A stretch of 64,000 nt of DNA from the NCBI GenBank assembly GCA_964057225.1, contig OZ059895.1:14685001-14749000 (forward strand), in the 5' to 3' direction. The stretch comes from Auanema rhodensis (taxonomy: Eukaryota > Nematoda > Chromadorea > Rhabditida > Rhabditidae). Below the pieces are notes generated by a model. That model was not told the DNA's origin. It was given only the letters and a program-made list of their open reading frames with translations, and did no database searches. A program made the translations under genes and the position numbers. Shown here in pieces: positions 1 to 13,637 of this stretch. How positions within the stretch are numbered: position 1 is the first letter of the stretch; every line of letters starts with the position of its first letter.

Positions 1-20
1 ATTGAATTATTTGATTTCAG

Positions 21-389
21 AGAACCATTGCCCGATATCATATTCTCAATTGTACCCGAACAACAATGGGCAACAGCATGGGGAGACTTCATGGTTACCT
101 TATGCTTACTATGCCTTGTAGCTCTATTAATTTTCCACGAACAACGAATAGTTGTAGCTAGAAGAGTTATATTCATTGCTGCTACACTATATGCTATGAG
201 ATCATGTACCTTGTTCGTCACCCAACTACCATCAGGTTTGTGTGTTCTTTAAAAATTTTATTCAAGTTTCATCAAATGATAGGTGATGTTATATGTGTGT
301 GAAGGAGAGAGAGAGAGGAGATTATTTTATTATTTTGTCCATATTTTCATGTTTAATTAAAGCTGACTCTTCTGACATATTTATATGTA

Positions 390-440
<51 letters not shown>

Positions 441-589
441 GAGAGAAAGAGAGAATAGGGAAGCCTTATTAAGAAGAAGATGACTCGATTGTATAACGAG
501 TTTTTCAATTCACACTTCAATCTGTTTTTGCGTCAGAATTTAAACGACTTGACTGACGGATTATGCTAACCATTCTATCTTTCTCCCTC

Positions 590-622
<33 letters not shown>

Positions 623-2712
623 TTTCCTCTTTCACTTTTGATCTATTTTTCTCTTCCTCAGATTATATTAAAATATAAGAATAGATAGAACTACCCGATG
701 GCATGTATATGAATTGCTATATTTGGATGATTCAACGTAAAAACTGACCAACTTATAACTAGTTATTCACATGAAAGCCCACATGACATTTTGAATTTTT
801 CGAGAAGAATGTCAACAAAAAAACTTTTTTTTGAGAACAAAAAGTACACGGAAAGGTGATAGTTCTTCTTAAACATTGAGATGTATATCCATCTTTTCAT
901 TATATATTTGTTCATGAACGATTAACAAACAACTCTGGATCAGATGATTTCATCACGTCGAATCAACGACGGTTACGTATATGTAGAGCTTATGCTCAGA
1001 TTAGAGAGAATGGCACATACTCATCACGCCGACAGAACCTAAAATCCGGTCTGGTAAACGGCACTCTGACAATACTTCAGACGTCGGAACCTGAAAGTCA
1101 TCGCGCGCTTTGCTTAAGGTTCTTTACTTCTCGCTGCTGCTGCATCTTGCAAGATGATTTGTGTATATATGTATTTCTCTCTCTCTCTCTCTGTCTCTCT
1201 CTCTCTCTATCTGTCAAGCTCTTCTCAATGTCGATCCAGTTGAGTTTGCTTCACCTATTTGACGATTAGGTTCGGAGGAGTCAATGTTGTCTGTTGCCTA
1301 TCTCTCAGTCTAATATATCTCTTGCTAACATAGCTCTCTAGTATAAACTTGATGAAATCACACACTATCAATCATGAGAGGAGGGAAATATTAAATGTTT
1401 GAATGTATAAAGAAGATGAAAATTCAGAAAATGATGTGTATATATACATATAGCCGGAAAATTAAATTTCAAACACTAATTCATTAATCTTTTTGAAACA
1501 TTTCTCTATTAAAACTGGGAAATTTGAGAAAGATTTTAAATTTTACGATCGAAAACAAGCAAAGTATGAATTCAAATGTTATTGTTGGCAAAGTTCTTAG
1601 GAAACGTTTTTACATACATTCTGCTCATTTTCAGGTTATGAAAATAACACAAAACGTTGTCGGGAAAGATTAGCTAGGTCAGATATTCAGACTTTCTTCG
1701 AGCGTTTAGGTGAACAGACGCTACGCCTCGGATTTCAGGTATTGTTTTTCAAATCTTTTTATTCTCACTTCAACTTCTTACATCTGAAAATTTTATGACA
1801 CATAACGCAAAATAATTGCTTGTTCTTATAAAAATTTCATTTTTCTGCAGGGTGGAACGCAGATGCTATGTGGTGATTTGCTCTTTTCTGGACATACACT
1901 TGTCATGGTATAGCATCTACTTACTGAAACAATGCTTCACCTCTTCATTTACAGATTGTTTGTACGATAACGGTAGCCTATTACTTACCTTTACGATGGC
2001 GGTTACTACACTGGATTCCAACACTTTTTTCCATTTTTGGAATGACTTGTATGGTCATATCTCGAACGCATTATACGATTGACATCATTGTTGCTTACTG
2101 GTTGACCAACTTTATCTTTAGGTTTGTCTTCAACAGCTTTATTACAGCTTTTTTCCAATCCCAAATATTCTTCATCTGTTTTTTTTAGAGTTTATCATGC
2201 ATACTGTGAAGTTGACATCTACATTGAACGACGACAATCAGTTTTACACGATTTATGGCTTTGTAGGGTTATTGCTTGGTTGGAAGAGTCCATTGTACCG
2301 GGAAAGTAAGTAGTAGTAATAGTAGTACATTCATTTGTTTTCTTTATTTTTTCACTGAAAAGTTTCCGAATATCAATTTGATATTCAGAGAATTATTGTT
2401 ATTAACGTACGCAGACTGCCGTCACTTAGGTGTACGTGACCTTTCACGTAAAGCGTAAAGGGTTTACTCTGAAAACGTGAACTTAAAATGTACTTTCTCC
2501 GAATGAGCAGTAGCATAAGTACTTGCTCTCTCTCTCTCTCTCTCTTCAGAGAATTTCATGATAATTTACATTTTTTAGTATAAAAAACCTTTTAATCTCC
2601 GTCATATTTCAGAATAGAGAATCGTTTTGTTATTCCATTCTCTAACTACTTACGGGCACCTGGTCATCATAAGCAGATATCTATCGTAAGTACTTTGTTC
2701 GTACCTTCTTAG
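21..2712 (+). CDS. Sphingomyelin synthase family protein (5' end outside window)
   Basis: Membrane enzyme of the sphingomyelin synthase/LPP-like superfamily, which moves a phosphocholine (or phosphoethanolamine) head group onto ceramide in Golgi or plasma membrane. Predicted exons are 21-235, 1635-1738, 1851-1917, 1955-2121, 2189-2305 and 2613-2712, all joining in frame. The first visible exon follows an acceptor (ttgatttcag) and encodes hydrophobic helices with the motif PEQQWATAWGDF. Exon 3 reads MLCGDLLFSGHT and exon 4 ends in THYTIDIIVAYW; the His in SGHT plus the His and Asp in HYTID form the family's catalytic triad. The tail is hydrophilic and stops at TAG 2710-2712, although gtaagt at 2686 could splice on to an unseen exon. 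The 1.4-kb intron between exons 1 and 2 is filled with (GA)n/(CT)n tracts. Family assignment is firm; paralog and substrate are unknown. Confidence 0.9.
394..436. repeat. (GA)n microsatellite in intron
   Basis: Uninterrupted GA dinucleotide run inside the long first visible intron of the sphingomyelin synthase gene. Related (CT)n runs follow at about 587-622 and 1175-1209, so both strands of the same dinucleotide occur within 800 bp. No coding potential. Confidence 0.95.
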
Positions 2713-3986
2713 TCGATGGCACTCACGTTACAGTGCCATCATTATTTGCTTTCAAAATTTTCCTTTCATTCCATTCAATACTTTCTGATTGTTTTTTAAA
2801 CTTCAAAAAAAAATGTTGAAAAAAAACAGCTGGGAATGAATTGAAAAATCCAATTTATACTCTGCCCTCCGCCTTTTAGCTAGTTTTCTATCCTTACAGA
2901 GCTCATCTTCTACATTCAATCAGGCATGAAATCTGCAATCTCTCGAATCTTCGTCTTCACTTCTGATCTCTCTTTCACTCTCTTCACCTACTGTGGCCAG
3001 TTCGCTTCCAACAAAATAGCATCATAGACAAGACATTTCATGCACGAGCTGCCTGACTACATGTATATTCAGAAATAGCCAATGTAAAAAGTTTTTTTCA
3101 TGTATTTGTTGGGAAATAGACAATTTTCTCTCATTTCTTCGTTCATTTTCATTTAAAACAGTGTGCATCTGTTACGAGTCATCTTGTTCTTAAGTCTTCC
3201 TTGTTTTTGTATAAAAATTGTAACTTCTCATTCAAAAAACAACAACAACAACAACATCAAACGATTTCCCCCCTTTATCAAGTCCTGGCCGTGAATATTT
3301 CTATGGAAATTAAACTTTCCAAATGACTGAACTCTTCAAACTCACAAATAACAACTTTTCAAGCGTGTCATATTTGGGTGATAAATATACAAGGCCTGAC
3401 TTCCTCTTTCATTCTCCCCCCCCCCTCTCTCTTTCTCTCCTTATTTTCCTTTTCCCTCTTATAAAAACCTAATGTTCCGATATGTTAAAGAAATTCGTAA
3501 TCTACTTCTTATGTATTCCGAATGCCTTCTAATTCTATGAGAAAACTTTATTCACAATCAGGAATTCTTCTGTGATCAAAAATGTTTTTTTTCTTTCATC
3601 ATCGTTTTTTTGTTATAAAAATCAATAAATTTTTATAAAAATAATCATTGTACATGTGTATATGGTAAATTAGAATGAAGAATTTGAATAAAAAATGAAA
3701 ACTTGGTCTAATATGATTGAAGGACACTCAATCAGTGAGTAGTAGTACAAGTATTGTTGATGTTAATGCCTACCAAGAGCTCGATGGCCCCACCATATTC
3801 GCTCATAACTCATCATTATACCAATTGGCTACTATCAAATAAGGAAACATTTCATATAATTAGTATAAACTATGTATAGTTATCTATCTATCTATCTATA
3901 TATACACAAACGATGAGAAGAGATGATGGTAGTGAATTCTTCATCTGTTAATTCACATCTTGATTTCCTCTAGATATTCTCTAATA
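2713..3986. other. Intergenic stretch, AT-rich, no gene seen
   Basis: Holds a short (CAA)n run near 3240, a C-run with CT tract near 3416-3440 and a TATC run near 3885-3898. I see no spliced ORF or RNA gene. It separates the sphingomyelin synthase stop from the acyl-CoA-binding protein and probably carries the former's 3' UTR and the latter's promoter. Confidence 0.5.
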
Positions 3987-4635
3987 ATGATGACGTTTGA
4001 TGAAGCTGTTGAGGCTTATAAGGAAATGAGAGCGCACTTGGATCAAAGACAAGCAAGTTCCATATCTTCTTATATTCATTTACTTTGTGTTAATTTAACA
4101 TTTAGGTTCTTAAACGAGAATTTGAGCTTTTTATCCGTTTTGAAGAAGAAACATATGATTTATGGGGACTTTATCAGCAAGCTATTGTCGGAAATATCAA
4201 TGTCCCAAGTATCTTTTCTTTGTTTTTTTTTCCCAATCATAAGATGGCTGGATGAATCATCACAATTATCTTGAAAACACAACATTTCTTCTATCATTAT
4301 GTAGAAATATGATGATTCACTTCAATTTAGAAATGGATTACCAAGATCCACGAGAAAGTTCTTGGATGTGGGGTTGGATTCACGGCAATCGTCGTTGGCA
4401 TTCATGGAATCACAAAAAAGGTTTACTTCCTATACTCATCGATCAAACCCATTTTGTCTAAACCAAATTTCCTTTTGATATAGGAATGACGAAAGAGGAA
4501 GCAACTAATATGTTCATAAAGGAAGTTATCAATCTTCAAGAACGTTTGCCAAAGTTAGTTGAGCGCTGGAAACAAGAACAGGATCCCAGGATACCGGAGG
4601 CTGAGCTTTCGAAAGATTCGGAAAATATTGACTGA
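3987..4635 (+). CDS. Divergent acyl-CoA-binding domain protein
   Basis: Small protein of about 135 residues in four exons. The line-up with ACBP is visible in two blocks: YDLWGLYQQAIVGNINVP (family: YGHYKQATVGDIN) and RRWHSWNHKKGMTKEEAT (family: KWDAWNELKGTSKEDA), followed by a helix with FIKEVINLQERL. ACBPs bind long-chain acyl-CoA in the cytosol. Several usual acyl-CoA contact residues look substituted (Lys to Gln in the first block, Tyr to Phe in the last helix), and there is an acidic/Trp-rich insertion between the blocks, so ligand binding is uncertain. The start is the first of two ATGs (3987, 3990), 14 nt after an acceptor-like ttcctctag, which fits trans-splicing. The first intron appears to use a GC donor (gcaagt). 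AATAAA lies at 4693-4698. Convergent with trxr-2. Confidence 0.72.
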
Positions 4636-4809
4636 AGATTATATGATTTTCATAAATATAATAAAAAAGACAGCTGTATATAACTGAAAACAAATAAAGT
4701 TCAAACGAGATTTATCGTCGAAATGTATGTGTGTGTGTGTGAAATTTTCAAAATAAACTTAGCGAACAGAGTTTCTATATATACAAAAACTAAATATTCT
4801 TCATCGATA

Positions 4810-7036
<2,227 letters not shown>

Positions 7037-7389
7037 ATAAAGCTAATATAATGTCTAAACATTAATGTATTGGTTTAAACAAATAATCCATGACTTTAAA
7101 CATTTAATTTTGATTTAAACTTTTAAAAAAACTGATTTAATCCTAACAACATAATTTCAACAACGCAATAACTAACAACTAAAGACATTTAAAACTTAAA
7201 ATAGCCTAATAAAAATGTTTTATAAGTGAAAATAACAAGTGAAGGTAGACAAAGTGTTTGACCGACCAGTTTTTTTTGAGAAAAGTTATAAAAACGAGAA
7301 AACATAACAAACTTGATATGCTAATATGTATGAAAAATTATTAAAACTATATAATTTGACTAGTTAATCTATCTAATCTAAAATCTAAT
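7037..7389. other. Intercistronic stretch between tpk-1 and trxr-2
   Basis: About 353 bp, strongly AT-rich, no ORF. On the minus strand two ttag acceptor-like sites lie within about 30 nt upstream of the trxr-2 ATG, which would suit trans-splicing of a downstream operon gene. This is inference only. Confidence 0.4.
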
Positions 7390-8374
7390 TCAAAAAATTC
7401 TTTCAACGGTTGAACTTTCAAGCTCGAAAGTTATAATCAAAGGAGCAGTTGTAGTTAATACTAATTCTGCTTCGACAACTTGGTTAGAAGTTGAAATCAG
7501 TTCTCCATAACTCATGAGTTGGTTATCTTAAAAGGAATATAAGAAGATATTACTTTGGTATATGCATTAACAACTAAACTACCTAAATTCCACTTGTAAC
7601 CTGAAGTTGAAACCGTCGTAACTTCCTGACACAATGGAATAAATCCAGTAATCCCTGTTATTTCTTCTCTGTCAACTAGAATTTTTGTGGTTCCCTGTAA
7701 TATTTTTCTCAGGAAAAAAGCAAATAAATATATTTTCTCACTGGCAAAACAAGGAAAACCAAATTATTATCATCCAAAACAAAAAGACGTTTTGTTGTTC
7801 TTCGTTGAATGATGAGACACGAATTCAGGACAGATAAGGTGTGATCAAATCTACCAGATAAGCCACCAAGCACAATTACCTCTGAGATCTATAAAAAGCA
7901 GTTTAATCCGTATTTTGGGGAAGAATTAACTTCTTTCAGAGAGTCAGTCCTTTCCAATGCTATTTCTAAGACTTTAGTCATATCCGTGGCATTTGGATCA
8001 GGCAAATGCATCAGCTCAATACCATGCTCCTCAGCATATTTCAATTTTTCAGAACTCACAGAATCAAAATCACCTCCAACAAAGTGTGGAAGTTCGAATT
8101 CGGAACTTCTAGAAAACTTATTAGAAAACAAGATTTATTTACCATGTAAAACCTTTGGATAACTTTATTTAATGCACCATCAGTTAAAAAACGATGCTTT
8201 GAGTTATTCCAAAAGGATTTCCAAATAGGAGTTTCAACAGGCGTTCCATTTAAAAACAAACAAACATAGTTGTCTCCTGAAAACCATGAAAGCTTTTAAT
8301 AAGCAATATCAATTGAATGATTGTCATCTTTCCATACTTTTCGTGAACAAATTCCTTGTGTCCACAATATCCAT
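7390..8374 (-). CDS. tpk-1: Thiamin pyrophosphokinase
   Basis: Converts thiamin plus ATP to thiamin pyrophosphate in the cytosol. Spliced protein of roughly 240-250 residues starting MDIVDTRNLFTKRDNY. Visible landmarks: FLTDGALNKVIQ (family ADGGANRL), HFVGGDFDS, LPDPNATDMTK (family PDQ..TDFTK), VLGGLSGRFDHTLS, and the C-terminal TSGYKWNLDNQ..SYGELISTSNQV block typical of the thiamin-binding domain. The second Asp-rich motif GDFDS and the TDxTK motif carry catalytic metal and substrate contacts in the family. The GDFDS exon joins in frame only if the upstream donor is AAAG|gtttta; the neighbouring gtaaat donor gives the wrong phase. Lies between unc-32 and trxr-2 on the same strand, as in C. 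elegans. Confidence 0.92.
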
Positions 8375-8835
8375 CAAAACTTCAAATCAAAGTATCAAGG
8401 GAGTACTCGAAAACAGTCTTTTTATATGAACTTTTGCCGATTTTTACGGTGAATAAAAAAATTAAAAAGACCCATATTGAAAGGAAAAATCTGGAGTTTA
8501 TTCAGCAGAAAGGAAAACCACAGTCGCGAACTAGGAATAGCTCAAGTTTCTACATCTTCAACCATTTAGTTAGTATTAATAAATTAATTTCTAGTTATTA
8601 AAAAAAGCTCTGGCTATAGAAACAATGAGAATCTTATAAAAATAAATGTTCACCGATTGGCTAATGGTCTAATCCATCATTTTGCTAAATGCAATCTAAT
8701 GAATCTAATAAATTATGTTTTAATTCTTCAGTATAGGATAGAAAGTATAAGGATCCTAAAAAGTGTGAAAAGATCTTGCAATTACAAAGCCCAATATACA
8801 AATACGGAATATCTAATGCTCTTTTAGGAAAATTT
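8375..8835. other. Intergenic stretch between unc-32 and tpk-1
   Basis: About 460 bp, AT-rich. It holds the unc-32 3' UTR and the start of tpk-1. An 81-codon open frame on the plus strand here (8356-8601) has no recognisable features and I do not call it a gene. Confidence 0.4.
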
Positions 8836-11800
8836 CTACACATTTTCTTCAGCTTCTCTTTCTTCCTCCAAAATTTTCTCGAATGAGAACGGTTGGAATG
8901 CATGGCCAAGACCTCCATAGAATTTAGATTGGAATTCAACCCTATAATAAGAAAAAATGTTGCTAAAAGCATTTTGAGAAGGAAATTTACCAGTGGAGAC
9001 GAAGAGCATGAAGGAATGCAGACAGACCTTCCATCAAAACAAGAATGAAAACAGATAAACTTCCGAAAATGAAGAAAAGGACGTAGGTTGCAATTGCTCC
9101 AACATATCCATCCAAGCCGAAAGCGTGTCTGAAGACCATAGTCCACAAGACGTCAGATAATTCTAAAGAGAAGAGATGAAGATCGGCATTTGAAAATAAA
9201 TGACATACGAGCGTGAGCCAAAGAAAGAGCCCAGAGTCGGAGATATGATGCGGTGTGAGAGATGCATCCAAGTACGAATTCAATTGTATGAATAGCCTGG
9301 TAGACCATAAGATCTGTCATATCAAGCTGGAATAGAGAGCAACTATAAAACAGAAACAAAACAGAAGCACTTACTGGACCATCTCCATGACCATGTCCAC
9401 CGGCATCAGGCTTAGGCTCATGGTGAACTACTTCAACTTCGTCACCATTCATATCAGCACGAACACTCTGAATAGGCTAAATAAAGAGAAGAAAGCAGTA
9501 ATATCCATCCCCATAACCAACGTTACTCGTAACAAGCACATGCAGACAAAGTTTTGGATTGTTAATGGATGCTTTTCGTAAAATAAAGTTTTCGGCACAG
9601 GCACAACACAAGCACTACACAAATCAAAATACCGTGAAGACGACTGTCGAATTTGTACTGTACGATCGTAGTTCGTTAGGTTTTTTTTAAATTGCGCTCT
9701 CTTTTTGGGTTTAAGGATGTTTAGTATCGTATTCTAACGGACCTCATTTTGTAATGACTCATACTGTTGCTGCTTAAGCAGCCTTCTGCGTAGCAGAAAA
9801 GGTTTGGCGAAGAGCATGACTGGAACTTGAACAACAGCTACGACATACAGTACAATTTCAACGACCGCCTATAATAATAATATTTATTACGAACCAATTG
9901 TTGATGTCCAGCTGAACGTCGCTCTTTATCAGCTTTCCAAATCATATAAGGTTTTCCGAAAAGCATTACTGGAACGCACGCAAGTGCGATCAGTACGAAT
10001 AAAGTTTCAAAGAAAGACTGTAAAAGGTATTAAATGTTTTTGATCTCATACAAGAACGACGACACGAATTTTATATATTAAAATATTAAATTTATGTGCC
10101 AACCTGTCCAGGATACCAAAGGTTCAAGTAACATTGACTAAGAGTATCTGCACCAGGAACATTGCCTTCTACGTAACCACTATCACGAGATTTCATCATA
10201 AACATATTGATCAATCCAATAAGCAAAGATGGGGCACAATTAGATCCTGGATAGTAATAACCAAGCACACTCATACCTCCCTAAATACCCAAAAACTTAG
10301 AACCTTCTATAATCTAAAAATTATACCTCAGCTGAGAAAAAGAGCCACTTTGCTAGTATTTGAAGACAAAGATACATGAATATACAAGCGAGGAAAAGCA
10401 TTTGGGGAATGAACATGAACTTGATATCGAGATCAGATTTGAAATATCTTTAACAAAAAATTAAAGCTGAAAGCAATGTTTTAAACTTACTTGTAATTAT
10501 GATAACTGAGTAAAACCCCGAAAGTCATTTGTCCAATTCCGAGAATAACGGAAGATTTCATTTTCATGGAGTTAAGGAAGGATAACTTATTAGATTCAGC
10601 CAAATTCCAAACTGGATCAACACCAATTGGATAGGGTCCAGAAGCATTCTTAAAATAATTAAAGCTTAAGCAACGCATAATCAAGAGAAACTTACATCAT
10701 AGGCCCATTCAGGAATAAGCATGATATTAGCTTCAGGGTTATGGAAGGAATCCAAATATGCTTCAGAGAATGGGTTAGCCCATGCTGATCCAAAGATGTT
10801 GAAACTCTTTGAAAAAGCGTCATTATATAAGAATCCAGTATATATGGAGAAAGCTCCCATAAGGAAAATGATGTAACGACCTCCAAAGAAAGTTTGGAAA
10901 ATCTAAAATTGAGCATTTTGAAAAGTTATAGAAAACTGAACCAACTTCATCTTTAATTCTGGCAGCCTCTAGTTGTTTTTCTTTTAAAATCAAGAAGAGA
11001 GCGGCAGCAAGCATAATGGCACCATGTCCCATATCACCGAACATGACAGCGAAAAGGAATGGAAAACTAACCATCGTATACGGAGCTAAACATTAAAACT
11101 TTTTTTAACTTCAATAGTAAATTAGAAATACCTGGATTAATTTCTCGGTAAGTGGAAATACCATAAGCATCAACAATTCCTTGGAAAGCTGATGTAAACT
11201 TATTAGTTTTGTGATAAGTTGGTGGAGAAGCAGTTGTTTCCATTCGATTAAGAATAGATGGAACTTGACTTCCGCTTTCCTCCTGGAAAAAATTGTATAC
11301 TAATCAAGAATTCGAAAAAAAAACATACAGTTCCTCTCTTCAAGGCCATTCGGATACGGTCTAGCTCCTTAACTGGGCACCAAACTTCAGCAATCAAACA
11401 TTTCTATATCAATATAGATGAGAACTATAGTTACAAATGAGCTTATACCTGGGTTACATCAATGTTGAAAAGGTTAAGTGTATGGTAGATGGATTTGATT
11501 TTCCGAACTTTGGTGAACCACATACGAACATTCTTGGAAGCAGCTACCAAGACACGATGACGATGATCTTGAGTTTGTCCCAGAACAGTTTTAAGATCTT
11601 CAATTCTGGTCATAACTCCAATTGACATCTCTCTTCTTTCTTGATTAGTATCAGGACATGGATATAAGGTAGCACGGAATCTTTAAGCATTATCATGAAA
11701 ATTGTTCAAATTTCAAGCAACCATACCCTTCACATATTTTTTTGACTTTAGTTTTGAGCTGATCTCCTTGGAAGAAGATAATGAAAACAGTCTTGTTAAC

Positions 11801-13637
11801 AGACTCGCCCTGAAAAAATATTTTGATATCAAGATAAGAGATTGGCATGAAAAACTTACAGTTACGGTGTCATTAAGAACATCATCGATTTCAGAGGTTC
11901 TGAGGAATACATTACCTCTACAAGCTCTCCAAAGTAAACGTTCAAAAGCAGGTAAACGTTCTCTTTGAATTACTCCAGCAACAAATCTAATAAATAAATC
12001 ATGAAAGGTCGCCTGAAGATCCTTGACACAATATCAAAACTTCACAACATCTGTCATAAATCGAACACGCTTTACAACAACAGATTACAAACAGAATAGT
12101 TAATTCGAATAAATTCAAATGAATTAACCTAGAAAATGGAACAAAAATGTAAAAAAAGCTTCGTACCGTAGCTGAAGCTTAAGTGGAGCGTGATCCGAGT
12201 GCTGAACTGATAACTCATAATCTTCTGTTGTATCCGAAGAAGCCATAAGATCCTCATGCTAACAACACAACATATATACAAACAATACGAAAACACCAAA
12301 AAAATTGATGGGGGTGACTAACAAGAATTCCGTGCAGGTATGATGAATAAGAAAAAATACCGGAGAAATAGAGGTACACCAAAAGGATTACATGCTACAC
12401 CATACATGGACAACGAATATCTTACCCAAAGTTGTTAAACATAGTTCCAGTTGCTACTGGCGCAGAGGTTAGTTCCATTGTTTCAGAATCACTTGGATCG
12501 CCCGGAGGGATCATGTTTTCCGTCCCTGCCTGTTTAGTAAAGGATTAGAAAGATAAAATAAGGAAACCCATTAATTTGACATAGACAAACAACATCAAGG
12601 GGAAGGTGTCAAATATATATATATAGCAAAGCATTTCGGAGAAAAATAGAGGAGAAATGAAGAAATGGACAGACAGATGTGAAGTAGTGACATTGTGATT
12701 CCTAACTATAGGTTTCAAAGCCGTACCCTAAACGCTTTGCAGCAGCACCGGGAATACTAGACATATAATCATCATCCTGGGTGGCAGTAGTTATGAGAGG
12801 TTCATTTTCGTCCCCAAGAGTTCTTCTTCTTTCTCCAATCAGGTTACGATCATGCTCGACCTTCACAATCACAAATATAAGGAAGATTAAGCGTGTCAAT
12901 TTTTGTTTAGAACAATCTAGCTATGCTCGAGCCCCCCTGTATGTTATAAACATGCGGCGTATGAAAGCGGTTGGAAACTAATACTATAAATTGACTAAAC
13001 AGGCTAAGTGTTAGATCTAGCTATTAGTGCACACCCATCCAAAAAACAAAAAATACCTCTTCGAAGAATATTTGAGTCTTTCTCAAAATATGCTTAAGTT
13101 CAGTTAGCTCAGAAAAGTTTTTCTGTAGCGTTTCCTCGTTTCTATTAACTTCACGAACTTCATTCTCAAGCTTTTCAAACGTAGCCTTCAAATATAGATA
13201 TAAGCTTGCGGCGTTCACAAAACAAATTAACCTCAAGATCAATCATTTCACGAGGCTGAGGAGCATCAGGATTTTCCCCAGTGTCAAGCATTGGTATTTG
13301 ATCTTTCTTGATCTCTCTTTCCAAATATCCTTTAAATTATACAATTAGTAATGCAGTTGTTTCAAAATTACATACTTAGTTTTCTTTCCATTTCATCGCA
13401 GCGTCTAACTTCGCTAACGAACTTTCGTTGAAAAGCACTAGCTTCAGAATTGAGCTTAAACAACATCTTGTATTAAAAATTTAAATGATATTAACGTACA
13501 TCACGGAATTGTACAAGACCAAGTTCTCCTAACTCAGCCACACATTGGTAAGCAGCTTCAGACTGTAAAAAGAGTTGAGCGAGGCACATCTCCTCGCTCC
13601 GGTAGATGCCCGCGCGGGGCTCCTCCAGCTCATTCAT
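8836..13637 (-). CDS. unc-32: V-type H+-ATPase subunit a (V0 sector), UNC-32-like
   Basis: Large membrane subunit of the V0 proton channel. The N-terminal cytosolic half begins [17 protein letters not shown], then [20 protein letters not shown] and VQFRD, the near-invariant start of subunit a. A coiled-coil stalk follows ([34 protein letters not shown]). The C-terminal membrane half includes [35 protein letters not shown] and [18 protein letters not shown], the helix with the Arg needed for proton transfer. It ends near [15 protein letters not shown], stop at 8836-8838. The start is chosen at 13635-13637, directly upstream of the conserved RSEEM. At least two sets of alternative exons are visible (12167-12860 and 9743-10017) and are listed separately. 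Exon 1 is much richer in G+C than its surroundings. In C. elegans the orthologue sets synaptic vesicle and organelle acidity. Confidence 0.95.
9539..9544 (-). promoter_or_regulatory. UGCAUG element (RBFOX/FOX-1 family site) in unc-32 intron
   Basis: On the transcribed (minus) strand this hexamer reads TGCATG, the binding site of FOX-1/ASD-1 family splicing factors. It lies in the intron directly downstream of the second of two alternative exons (9743-9868). A hexamer can occur by chance; its place beside alternative exons and near the UUGUGUUGUG stretch makes it credible. Confidence 0.55.
9602..9611 (-). promoter_or_regulatory. UUGUGUUGUG stretch (CELF/UNC-75-like site) in unc-32 intron
   Basis: On the minus strand the sequence reads TTGTGTTGTG, a U/G-rich element of the kind bound by CELF proteins such as C. 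elegans UNC-75. It is about 60 nt from the UGCAUG element in the same intron. As I recall, C. elegans unc-32 exon 7 choice depends on both kinds of element; the link here is inference. Confidence 0.5.
9743..9868 (-). other. unc-32: unc-32 alternative exon, second of pair (7b-like)
   Basis: 42 codons, phase 0 at both ends (acceptor tatag, donor gtccgt). Encodes a helix ending [10 protein letters not shown] plus a basic/Gln-rich stretch. It aligns with the exon at 9895-10017, which shares VPVMLF.KP at the same place, so the two encode alternative versions of one transmembrane segment and loop. Confidence 0.85.
9895..10017 (-). other. unc-32: unc-32 alternative exon, first of pair (7a-like)
   Basis: 41 codons, phase 0 at both ends (acceptor acag, donor gttcgt). 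Encodes [20 protein letters not shown] and a charged loop. The upstream constitutive exon ends LWYPGQ in phase 0 and the downstream one starts PIQSV in phase 0, so either alternative fits. Only 26 nt (9869-9894) separate it from the second alternative. Confidence 0.85.
12167..12258 (-). other. unc-32: unc-32 cassette exon, third of three alternatives
   Basis: 92 nt, enters in phase 0 (HEDLMASSD) and leaves in phase 2 (LKLQLR). The constitutive exon downstream ([13 protein letters not shown]) accepts this phase. Acidic/Ser-rich, unrelated in sequence to the other two cassettes but interchangeable in frame. Confidence 0.75.
12426..12529 (-). other. unc-32: unc-32 cassette exon, second of three alternatives
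   Basis: 104 nt, phase 0 in ([16 protein letters not shown]) and phase 2 out (TMFNNFG), the same phases as its two neighbours. Donor gtaaga, acceptor acag. Encodes an acidic, Pro/Ser/Thr-rich linker in the cytosolic domain. Confidence 0.75.
12727..12860 (-). other. unc-32: unc-32 cassette exon, first of three alternatives
   Basis: 134 nt, phase 0 in ([16 protein letters not shown]) and phase 2 out (AAAKRLG). Follows the constitutive coiled-coil exon ending KTQIFFEE. It encodes a basic patch and then an acidic DDDY stretch. Confidence 0.75.

Noticed and set aside
8356-8601. 81-codon plus-strand ORF between unc-32 and tpk-1
   Set aside because: No recognisable features, low-complexity Lys/Ser content, and overlaps the tpk-1 start on the other strand.
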